Assembly: GCA_025618425.1 (NCBI GenBank)
Contig: CM046842.1
Location: 27,615,668 to 27,679,667, forward strand
Origin: Heliocidaris tuberculata
Lineage: Eukaryota > Echinodermata > Echinoidea > Camarodonta > Echinometridae
Length of the DNA: 64,000 bases
Direction of reading: 5' to 3'
Shown here: positions 44,545 to 54,013 of the stretch, one piece after another
Numbering within the stretch: position 1 is the first letter of the stretch
Layout: each line of letters begins with the position of its first letter
Notes under the pieces: model-generated
Databases searched by the model: none
What the model was told of the DNA's origin: nothing
Seen by the model: the letters and a program-made list of their open reading frames with translations, nothing else
Translations under genes and position numbers: made by a program

Positions 44545-45600
44545 TTAAAAGGAACAATCCACTAGCGTAGCTGAGGGGGGGGGGGGGGGCAGAGTGCCCC
44601 CCGACTTTTCCTCCCTTTTTTTTGTTGTTTGCCAGAGAATTATGGAGGAAAACATGTGATAACCCCCCCCCCCCCCAAGCGTCTATTTTGAGGGCTGGGG
44701 AGTCTAGATGTAAATGATTTTTTTATTTTTATTTTTTTTAAATAATATAAGTGTACATTTGTTCTTTTTTGAAAGGGATTTTTTATTTTATTAAAAGGAA
44801 CAATCCACTAGCGTAGCTGAGGGGGGGAGGGGTAGGGGGCAAATTTTCCTCCCATTTTTTTTCTTGCTTGTCAGAGAATTATCGAGGAAAAGATGTGATA
44901 ACGCCCCCCCCCCCCTCTGAGCATCTATTTTGAGGGCTGGGGGAAAAATTTGCCCCCCCCCCCCCCCCGAGCGAGTTTTGGAGAGCTGGCGAGAAGAAAA
45001 AAATACGGGTTTCCCTTCAATCAGAGTTTTAGAATTTACAATTTTTTGTTTTTTGTTTTTGCTTGTCAGAGAATTATAATTATGGAGGAAAACATCTGAT
45101 AACTCACCCCCCCCCCCCCCCCTCACTGAGCGCCACTGGAACAATCAAAATACCGGGAAGAATTATTTTCTAACTTTTACTTTGCATTTGTGAGTAAAAT
45201 TTATATGTTGCCATTCACTAGCGTACCCAAGGGGGCCGGGGGCAAGGGGGGGGGGGGGGCAGAGTGCCCCCAACAAGTTTTGAAAAAAAAAAAGGTTATC
45301 GGGTTCCTGAACAAGATTCTCGACACCCCCCACTGAGCGACTATTGGAGGGCTGGTGAACAATTTTCGGAACTGATAACCTTTTTTTTTTTTCTTTAATG
45401 CTTGTCAGAGAATTATGGAGGAAAACTGGACCCCATAAAATCTGATAACCCCCCCCCCCCCCCCCCGATCCACTAAGCGACTTTGGAGGGCTGGCAAAAA
45501 AAAAATTCTCAACCCCCCCGAGCGACTTTTGAAGGGCTGGGGGGGGGGGGAATTGTCGCCATTGATAACCCTTTTTTTTTTTTTTTTTTACCCCTCTTGA
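44545..45600 (-). repeat. Tandem G/C-tract repeat (GCTTGTCAGAGAATTATGGAGG)
   Basis: About five units, each with CACTAGCGTA, a G run, GCAGAGTGCCCCC, TTGCTTGTCAGAGAATTATG, GGAAAA, CTGATAAC-C run and GAGCGACTTTTGGAGGGCTG. Similar fragments occur at 17400-17640, 45950-46060 and 52925-53320. Long frames here come from the repeat. Confidence 0.75.
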
Positions 45601-46860
45601 TGCCAAAGTCCAGACGCCACTGTTGCCATTCCTTTCCAGCTTTCATGCCTGTAAGTCACCACTCAATCACAAGTCTTATACAATACTATTCATTTCCATC
45701 AACTTATGATTGACCATTCCAGTCAAAGCTTATTGTCTTCACTCTTCCTTTCACATACGCAGGCATGGCAGCGGTGTCGCTAGAGAATTATGAATGGGGC
45801 AATAGTAACTGTGCCAAGAAAAAAAATTCCCACAAATTTTCCAACAATGAAAAAGTAAAACTGAAGTTTATATTTTCATATATTTTTTGACATGCCAAAA
45901 TACTGACAGTTTGAAACATTACAAATATTAAGGTGTATTGCCATCCTGCCATCCCAGTTGTGCATCCAGGATTTTGTAAAAGATGGGGCACACATTGCAG
46001 AAAATTCTCTGATAAGTTGAAAAAGGTCATTTCAAAGGAGGCGGGGGGGGGGGGGGTACAATCTTGAAGTTGTATACTGAAGTTATGTCACTCTGTATCA
46101 AGGGGGGCATGGGCCGGAATTGCCCCCTAAATCTGATACTGCCCCCTTCCACCCCCACCCCTCGAGCGATACCACTGCTTTTTCTCTCATTTTTTTATCT
46201 TTCTCATTCCATTCTAACTCTGGCTTACCTTTCACACAAACTTTTCATTTAACATTTCTAGTTATGGAACCCCTGCCCCCCCCCCCCCCTTTGAATACTC
46301 TATGTAAAAGTATATCACATGAACATTATCACTAAAATGAGAATTCAAGTTAGAATTAAAAAGCTCTCAGAATATGTAAATGTTTAAGGTAACTAGATGG
46401 ATGATTTTCCATCCCCTTAACATGATAAAAGAGATGAACTAAATCCTTTGTTTTTGTTGTCTATTTAATAACAATAAATATCAATTCAAATAACAAGTTT
46501 ATAATTTGAAGAAGAAAAAAAAATCTTGAAATTGCACTTACTTGCAGAAGTCTAGTGGTAAGTCAAATTTTCATATCACACTAGTATATCATTGAATGAA
46601 TATTTGGTTTTTCTCACAAGTTCTCAAGCAATTTGCGTATCAACTGTTTCATTCTATTATACTGTTGAAATGGTCACTGACATAAATCAAATCTAGGTTT
46701 TGTTAAATTTCATTCAGCTGAAGGCACTTATTTTTTAGAATTTCAGCAAAGGCAATATTCAAACAAAAATCCTCCAAATCAGAAACCCTTGTTAGGGATA
46801 TCTGTATTGTTTTATTCTGAATGAAATTCATTACATGTATCCACTCGTGAGACTGCTGAT

Positions 46861-47409
46861 CTAGCTAACAGGAATGAAGAGCTGTAGTGGTAATCCGTAA
46901 GTCTGTTGAATGAAAAGAGAAAATAGAACAAATTAAAAACTATTAAGGTCGTAAACAATAAGAAAGGACTGCAATGTGCCAGATATGTATATATGCATGA
47001 CTCAAACAGAGTGAATATTGCTTGATAAAAAGCTATTTTACCCACATTCATTAAAATTAAGTTCTTTTGTAAGCATGAAAATGGAAATGATGAATCCTTA
47101 TAAAAAATTAAATAAAATTCCCATATTTGACTAAAAATTCTTTTTCAGGTGAGAGGGAAAGGAAATTACAATAGTTTCAAATAACTTGCTTCCTCTTCAA
47201 GTTGTGTACTAATGGTATAGGCCTATTATATATTTTTTACATTGATATATTTTTCGAAAACTTTTTTTTTGTGGGGGGGGGGGGGGTATTGCCAAATTTA
47301 ATTATGCACAGTAAAGGCCTACCTCTCCAAGCTTGAGCATGCAGGTCAGTATATCTGCTCTTTGTTCATTTCTCCGGATTGTGTATCTCAATATTCTTTC
47401 ACCATCCAT
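46861..47409 (-). CDS. Possible 42-residue microprotein, two coding exons
   Basis: Exon 47323-47423 has acceptor TTACACAG and donor GAG|GTAGGC; the last exon starts at 46902 after TTCAACAG. ATG at 47409 sits in ACAATGG, a good start context. The joined frame, 47409-47323 plus 46902-46861, reads MDGERILRYTIRRNEQRADI, LTCMLKLGE, then TYGLPLQLFIPVS and a stop. An AATAAA signal lies about 50 nt after the stop (complement at 46810-46815). The product is short, charged at the start, with no signal peptide or membrane helix. I do not recognise it. A seven-codon ORF from an earlier ATG in the exon overlaps the start. A non-coding transcript is the main alternative. Confidence 0.45.
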
Positions 47410-47964
47410 TGTAAAGAATCATGCTGTGTAAAAAGAGGATAAATAAATAAATTTATAAGTGCATGTATAAATGAAAGTAATTTAGAGGTACACAATATAT
47501 ATTTCACAGAAATACTTGTACTCCACTAATTCTGGCTTTTTTTTTTTTCTTTTTTTTTTGGATCTTCTCAAACATCTAAATACATCTAATTCAGATCATA
47601 GATCAAAGCTCAAAAGAGACCGTTTTCACAGAATGTATTGTGAATAAATGTGAAGTGTAATCTTCTCTTTCTTTTCCATGCTTACACACAATGCTGGGCT
47701 TTGTTGGTAATGGTTTAAAATGTTTGCATTGAGGACAAGCTATTAAAAAATCAATGGCAACTAGTAAGGGCATCTGTAATATGCTTTTAACTAACACATT
47801 TAGGGACCCCTGGAAGCCCTAATTGCTTTTATAGTTCATTTCTTTGTTTCCTGTTAAATTACAATATTTATGATAATCATAAAATGATTCAAATTACACT
47901 ATACATGTATAAGCATATAGATACTCAGGAAATGTTCTGTAAACTTACCTGTAATTTAGGAACG

Positions 47965-48042
47965 CTAGATTTCTGGTTCATGATGTATGGTCAGTTTGCG
48001 TTTGCGCAATGTTTGAATAACATTTCTTGGGTTCCTTTCCAT
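47965..48042 (-). CDS. Possible 25-residue upstream ORF in the same transcript
   Basis: Exon 47949-48048 is bounded by a T-rich acceptor (TTTTACAG) and a perfect donor (CAG|GTAAGT). Its ATG context is AAAATGG. The frame reads MERNPRNVIQTLRKRKL then TIHHEPEI and a stop, very basic in the middle. It ends inside the exon, so any protein would be separate from the downstream 42-residue frame. It may be a second microprotein or only a regulatory uORF. Confidence 0.35.
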   Translation of the reverse strand: MERNPRNVIQTLRKRKLTIHHEPEI

Positions 48043-48370
48043 TTTGATCTGTAAAAAAAAAAAAAATGAAAACAAGAGTTGTCATTTTTGGGGGGTCTTT
48101 CTTGTTACAGTCATAGCTACATTGATAATAATTGTTTTTGTCAGGCAAATAAATTCCGATCCATTATTTTTCAAAGGTCAAAATATAATCATCAGCTATC
48201 TTATGTTTATTAAGGTGCATTCAAGCTACATAAGTTTCTTGGAAAGAAAAAGAAACAGCCTCAGCAACAAAACTTTCTAGTGATGTGTGTCTGAAATTTT
48301 AAACAGGGATCCTTAAACTGGCTTTAACAACCAGACTGAATTTTTGCCCAAAATACATTTGCCTCCGACC

Positions 48371-48385
48371 CCCCCCCCCCCCCCC

Positions 48386-48417
<32 letters not shown>
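48371..48417. repeat. C run followed by A run
   Basis: C run at 48370-48385 and A run at 48389-48417, in the intron of the microprotein gene. Confidence 0.85.
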
Positions 48418-48422
<5 letters not shown>

Positions 48423-49313
48423 GTCTATCAGACTCCAGTTAATTTACAGTCAGTTTAATTGACCAAATGGCATGAACTGAACCAAACATAGTAGATCCAA
48501 GTCTTTTAAGAACGAAAAAAAGTCAGGCGTGAAAGTGAAGTTGAACAGAGTTCTTATCAAACATGGTTAGAGATCTACTTTGACTTTGTCCCCCAAGGCC
48601 AAGCACAGCTTTAGCCCTAGCCAAGTCTAGATCTACATCTACTCAAGATAGAATATCCTTCAGACTTCGGTTTATGGAATAAAATTTCAACAAATATTCA
48701 GAGTTCAAAACAGTAAACCTCGTGTAACATTAGTGATTTTATATCAGCACTAATTTTGGTCTACATATCTTATCAAAATCATCGACATCGTAGAATCCCA
48801 CCACACAGTCACAGATTCCAAATCTAACGTTAACCTTAGTCTCGTAGACTACGTTAGTCCAAGACCAAGTTGGACTAACGAATACGCTTGTGTGCACATA
48901 TGAACAACATGAGGAAAGGCTTATGGTTATGCAATACAGTCTATCATCATTTAGATTTTAATAACGTTAGATCTGTTTAGATCTTCTTAGAACCAACTTG
49001 TTTGCATGTATTGAATTTTTGACGCTGTCGAAATAGCCAACGCGCCAGTGGCTGAAACTGACCCGTGACTGCCCGGGTAGCTGTCATAAGCCGCAGCGTG
49101 TGAGGACAGCGATCTCCGTGTCAAACTACATCTCGACGATAAATTTAGAACTGTAATTTCGAGAGAAAATTGTTTCAATCCTTTTTCAACACAACTCTTG
49201 TGAATCCTTTTTAAAATATAGATAAATTATCGTAGATCACCTAGAATTGTACAAGTTATTTTCATTAATAAACTAAATGTACGAAATTTAATGATAATTT
49301 GAGCTCTACTCAC

Positions 49314-49450
49314 CTTGTCCTTTTGAACTAACATTTCTCATTTCGTGCGGATGACGTCTTGCATATAATCTGCATAATTAATAGGTCTTGAATTGACGAA
49401 GTTGAGGTCAAATAAATTTTGATCGATACTGTCGAATTATGTACATATTC
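49314..49450 (-). other. Probable 5' non-coding exon of the microprotein gene
   Basis: Donor AAGGACAAG|GTGAGT at 49314 is followed, on the - strand, by an intron leading to the exon at 47949-48048. Short ATG frames stop quickly. The transcription start is unknown, so the 5' edge is arbitrary. A second donor/acceptor arrangement within 48.0-49.3 kb cannot be excluded. Confidence 0.3.
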
Positions 49451-49635
49451 ATGACCTAGCATCCAATCAAAGTTTCACAATAAACTGACACGCACAAGAA
49501 ATATGAATAATGCAACGTATCGGGTGCTTATCGGGCTCTTCAAATGATCCGAAAGAGGCGGGGCCTAATTCCATTCGCGTAATGATTTCCGCGCGTGCTG
49601 CTTTCCGTCTAGTAAATCTATTATACGTCTATGTT

Positions 49636-49940
49636 TGCGATTTACATTTCATCTCCGAGCAGAACTTCTATTTTGGACATATATGTGTATATATATATAT
49701 ATGTATGTATAATAACAATTACTCTTATCCCGGCGTTAGGGGGATTCCTTTTATCTCAGCCTATTGTTATCATTCTTCCTTTGTTGCACTATTGCGCTTT
49801 GCGCACGGCGTTGCTATGTTGGATGTTATTTAAATAAATTTCATCATTTCCTGATGAAGCCCTGTATGGGCGAAATTTTTCTTTCTTTTTTTCTAATCTC
49901 TCAAGGAATATTCCGAAGCAGAAAATTTACTTTTTACTAT
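49636..49940 (+). mobile_element. Penelope-like terminal-repeat fragments
   Basis: ATTTCATCTCCGAGCAGAAC (49646-) matches 9150-9170. CTGATGAAGCCC..GGGCGAAA at 49851-49875 is the least degraded copy of the word in the terminal repeats at 9.1, 43.0 and 43.7 kb. The fragment ends beside an (AT)n tract with a TATACCCATATA interruption (49954-50042). Confidence 0.5.
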
Positions 49941-49944
49941 CATT

Positions 49945-49953
<9 letters not shown>

Positions 49954-50006
<53 letters not shown>

Positions 50007-50007
50007 C

Positions 50008-50042
<35 letters not shown>
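49954..50042. repeat. (AT)n microsatellite
   Basis: AT repeat with a central ATTATATATATACCCATA interruption. Confidence 0.9.
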
Positions 50043-50049
<7 letters not shown>

Positions 50050-50334
50050 GGCCGATTGGGATCTATCAAAGAAGATTCAGTTATAACTTCCATTTCAAGT
50101 ACTTTGAAAACTCTCCAAAAAGCTATTGCAGGTAGAGAAATGAACAATCTGTCTTAAATTATTTGCTTTTAGTCATGTATCGTCCCTCTTTGGCTTTCTT
50201 TACTATACTATCGGCACAATAATCATTACTTCATAGAGTAAATTGTACCTAGATTCTACAAAATAAATGCAAGTTTTTTTCACGATAGACTACTAGCATA
50301 ACTTAATGAGACTTAATTATAGGTTTTTCCTGCC

Positions 50335-50645
50335 AATTTCCCAACTTTGTTAGTCTAATTCATTTTACGAGCATTCAATTTAAACGATTTTAGCCATGCC
50401 ATGCCATTCGCCAGTTCAAATTCATGATCTGTGCATTCAAATTCATCTCGGAAGTAGTAAATTCGCATTTCAGGCAGTTAAATTAACACTCTCTTCATTC
50501 AAATTCATAGGTCATGCATGTAATTCATAAAGCCTTCATTCAATTTAGCATCGCATGGTTACGTGGCCACGCAACAAATTTGTTCCTGCATTCGAATTCA
50601 TTTTGGAGCATCCAATCTAGCGGGTTGTGCATTCAATTTAACAAA
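50335..50645. repeat. Degenerate repeat of (G)CATTCAAATTCAT
   Basis: About eight copies of CATTCAAATTCAT or CATTCAATTTA words at irregular 25-40 bp spacing. No coding signal and no clear ends. Confidence 0.55.
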
Positions 50646-50649
50646 CAGT

Positions 50650-51540
50650 ATTTTGTGATATGTTTCTATGGTCTTGTATGATGTGTGTGATATGATATTT
50701 GGGATTCAAGAAAGGGCCTAAATGTTTTGGGGTATTGCGTATGTTAAACATCCATCGTTTGAGCTAATAAAGGTCTTTGCATTTTTTTCACATAGATGAA
50801 GACATGAAACAACTGCAGGTCCCGAAAGAGGACTTATATATAATTTCCTCGTAACGGAGGACACGCTAAAATTTAGACAACATTTTAGAAGACAAGAAAA
50901 CAAATGAAAGCTCTTTCACCATGTTTACCGCTATTTTATACACATGATGCAGGAGATGATAAAAAAGATGTAGCCTCATCTTCTATCAGCCTGATATAAC
51001 TTTTTTTTTAAAATTCAAAGTTAATCTAATTGCCTACAGGTAGATGATTAAATAAAACATAAGAAAATGTTGGTTTCGTAACTTTGTGTTCTCCACCCCT
51101 TCCTCGGGGGAGATTGCCGCCCATGCTTGGGTATGTGGCTGCATTTATATTTACGTTCAAAGTAGTTCTATATTTTCAAATTAACCCTTCAGGTATATTT
51201 CCTAACTTGCGTGACGTCTGAAGAAGAAATAATTAAAACAGGTTAAACGAAACAACTTATTCAGCAATAGAAAATTATTCAGAAAAAAACCCTTCTTATC
51301 AGAGTGCATTTTTTATCTTCATGTTGATGGTAAAAGAGTCTATGTCTTACCCCAAAATGTAAAAACGAACAACCCCAAACCCCCCCCCCAAAAAAAACAC
51401 GACCCCCCCCCCAAACCCCCGACCAGACCTGGGTGGGGAGTGGGGGGGGGGGGAGAACATTTTTGGCACTTGGTTGACGTAAGAATACTACATTGTCATC
51501 AAACCTGGTTAAGAAAACTACAAAAAGCCTAACTCACTCC
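50650..51540. other. Unassigned intergenic DNA
   Basis: AT-rich, ending in alternating C, A and G runs near 51380-51455. No gene is visible. Confidence 0.4.
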
Positions 51541-51665
51541 CGCAATATGAGGTAGGAGTTGTCCGAATATTGGTAATATCAAAATTTTCGAGGTAGGGGG
51601 GCTCATCTACTCGCATGGTATAATTACTACTATGTACTACCATTAATTCAAATCCACATTAATGG
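51540..51665 (+). other. Upstream flank of ZP copy 2, matching 40310-40435
   Basis: CGAGGTAGGGGGGCTCATCT, ACTCGCATGGTATA and CATTAATTCAAATCCACATT match the orphan block at 40.37-40.43 kb. In the orphan block the next homologous base continues directly, while here about 1.7 kb of unrelated DNA intervenes before homology resumes near 53352. Confidence 0.55.
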
Positions 51666-51674
51666 AACACGCCA

Positions 51675-51705
<31 letters not shown>

Positions 51706-52161
51706 GGAGGTCGGAGGGACCGCATGCGTGTTCCCAAAATCTCCGTTAAAGGAGTACTAATTTCGCGCGACACAATCCGGCCCGTGAATTGTAAAAAAAA
51801 AGGGGGTGTATTTGACTTTTCACCCAGAGATTTCTTGAAAAAAGGTGGTGTTTTATTTTTTTTTCTCTCTCTCTCTTTGGACCCCTAAGAAATTTTAAAA
51901 GGGGGTTATGAAATATCTTGAAAGTCATAGAAAAATTGATCAAATCCCGGGATCAAATTCCTGAAATTCCTGCTAGTTTTGATAGCTCATTCAGCATGTT
52001 CAGGATTATTTTATTTTGAAAAGTAGAAACATTGGTCCCCAGTTCTCCCTCGACTCGATAGTACGGACTTTTCGAAATCTGTAACTAAAAAATAAGGATA
52101 ACGTAAGACACGTTTTTGGATCTCTGCTATATACGTCTTCATCGGGCATCGGCTTAGCAAG

Positions 52162-52308
52162 ATGGGGTTTGACAAGCGTGGTGGCCCGTGGTGTGCTTCG
52201 TGGAACCTGCCAAAATGTCAAAATTGCGACGACTTTGAGCAAGACCCAGAGTCTCATCGTGTTGATATTGTGGCTGCCTACCTGTGGCTCACAGGGTCTA
52301 ACATTCAG
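52162..52308 (+). CDS. Possible orphan first coding exon, 49 codons
   Basis: ATG in AAGATGG context opens a frame, MGFDKRGGPWCASWNLPKCQ then NCDDFEQDPESHRV to SNIQ, reaching a consensus donor CAG|GTGAGT at 52308 in phase 0. The composition is less AT-rich than the surroundings and has three cysteines and several tryptophans, unlike the repeat-derived frames. No downstream exon is found before ZP copy 2, and the family is not recognised. It could be a transposon-derived exon or a chance frame; the frame also stays open past the donor to 52584. Confidence 0.3.
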
Positions 52309-52924
52309 GTGAGTAGTTTGCTTGCGAAATTAACACTTTCTAACTCATTTTCCTATACCCATGAAAATGAATGTGTGGGACTGATATACAGTTTTGTACA
52401 CCACGAACCGTACCGTACGTACCCTAGTATTAAAAAGGGACAGAAAAGTCGCCAATCGTGGTGTTTTGGAGCTTGGCCCGGCTCGGGTAATATTCAGGAA
52501 TCTCCGTACATCTTCGGTAAACGAGCACGCAATTGCAGTGATACGCATTCGACCGAAGAAAGACGAACTGAACAACCCAACTGACAAACTACCCCACCCT
52601 CGACGGCAATTTTGTTCGCTGCTCCAAGATTGTTATGTACGCCCTTGCAATAGGGGCAAGCGAATGAAATTGAACGTACATAGATAACGAGCGGTGGCTC
52701 CCTTTAAAGTCTAACTAGATCTATAGAAAGTCGCCGGGGATAATTTTTTGAATGGTATAGCTTACAAACTATCACTGATACCACCAAAGCTTAGATATAT
52801 TCTAAAATTCCTTATATAAAAATTTGTTATGACTGCATTGAGTTCTGAGATCCCATTTTGAACATTGAAAAATCTCTCCTAAAGTATTGTAATGACAGCT
52901 TACCTGAGATGAGGAGAGCCCATA

Positions 52925-53335
52925 ATGATGACCCTTTTTTTTTTTTTTTGGCTTGTCAGAGAGTTTTTGAGGTAAAAAGAGACCCCCAAAATGCTGATGA
53001 CCTTTTTCGGTTGTTGTTTTTGCTTGTCAGAAAATTTTGTTCATATTTAGCCCCCCCCCCCCCCCATTGTGTCTGTCCTGAGATATGGGGTTGGAATGAG
53101 AGCTCACCTGAGATAGGGGGGTGCATTGAGCAGTGTTCCGAATTTAGGGGGGGGGGACCCGGGGGGGGGGGGTCTCCAAGGCAGGAAAAGCCCGCGAAAA
53201 GCCCGCGAAAGGGGGTTTCAGAAATTTTGGCAGACCTGAGATAGGGGGGGGGGGGTGCTTTCAAATTGAGGGAACGAGCATACGCGAACCCTAAATAATA
53301 CTGAGTGGGGGGGGGGCGGCCGGGGAACACGAAAT
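52925..53335. repeat. G/C-tract repeat (GCTTGTCAGAGAGTT type)
   Basis: Two units with GCTTGTCAGA, C and G runs and CCTGAGATAGGGG words, related to 44.5-45.6 kb. The proline/glycine-rich frames are artefacts. Confidence 0.65.
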
Positions 53336-53357
53336 CGAAGAAGATAAATTATTTGTT

Positions 53358-53500
53358 TTGTCAATTTCACTGACCACCTTCTCGGTAGAGTTGTTTACCA
53401 AAACACATGTCACTGTTTTCAACACCTTTTACAAGATAGTCTAAAAAAAGATTACACGCTTAATGTCCTCATATAGCGGTCGATAATCATTCGTTGTCAT
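53358..53500 (+). promoter_or_regulatory. Upstream block of ZP copy 2
   Basis: GTTTACCAAAACACATGTCA and TTTTCAACACCTTTTACAAG match 5030-5080 and 40480-40530. It lies about 0.45-0.6 kb upstream of the signal-peptide exon. A promoter role is inferred from conserved position only. Confidence 0.4.
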
Positions 53501-53652
53501 GATCAGATGATTGTGGCGTGTCAATATTTTTACAATGGGTATTCATCGTTGGTTCGATTTTACAAGCGACTATAAAGTTTCCTTTTTGAAACTGAGTTTT
53601 TTTTTCTTTCGCTCTTTCCATTTTTATAAATCCAGGCTTTCAACTATGTTCC

Positions 53653-53832
53653 TAAAACGCGAGTCACATTTGTCCGATAACGATAATGATAACGAAATTT
53701 AGTGGTATACCCTATTATATGGTGTGTACGTGTGGGTATGTTCGTGTCTGTTAATAGCCGGGCAGCTCTAGGGTGCACCTTTGTTGAAAAAATCTCTTTA
53801 TCGTTATCGAAAAAAATGTGACCCGCGCTTTA
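53653..53832. mobile_element. TA-type MITE copy 3, inserted upstream of ZP copy 2
   Basis: AAACGCGAGTCACATTTGTC, CGATAACGATAATGATAACG at left; ATCGTTATCG, ATGTGACCCGCGCTT at right. TA lies outside each end. ZP copy 1 has the uninterrupted flank GTTCCTAAATGAGGTACACT at about 5891-5910, so the insertion is specific to copy 2. It ends about 120 bp upstream of the start codon. Confidence 0.78.
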
Positions 53833-53952
53833 ATGAGGTACACTCAGTTAGCGGCAGATGTTTTTTTAACAGCTCAACCCATTTCACTTCTTGTCAGTTT
53901 CTCTTCCTAGTGTGTCGGATAATTGTTTGATGTGTGCTCCGAAAACTGATAC

Positions 53953-54013
53953 ATGATGAAGACGACACTGATTCTTCCATGCCTTCTAGGTATCGCCCTT
54001 TTACAGGGCACAG
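53953..54013 (+). CDS. ZP copy 2 exon 1: signal peptide
   Basis: [20 protein letters not shown], phase 1 out at donor GTATGT. It shares the double ATG and the first eight residues with copy 1. The 5' flank (TGTCGGATAATTGTTTGATG) is also shared, with different positions before the ATG. Confidence 0.78.

Noticed and set aside
44791..45606. 117- and 147-codon frames on the - strand
   Set aside because: Derived from the tandem G/C-tract repeat; proline/glycine runs come from homopolymers.
52858..53330. Proline/glycine-rich frames on both strands
   Set aside because: Same G/C-tract repeat family as 44.5-45.6 kb.
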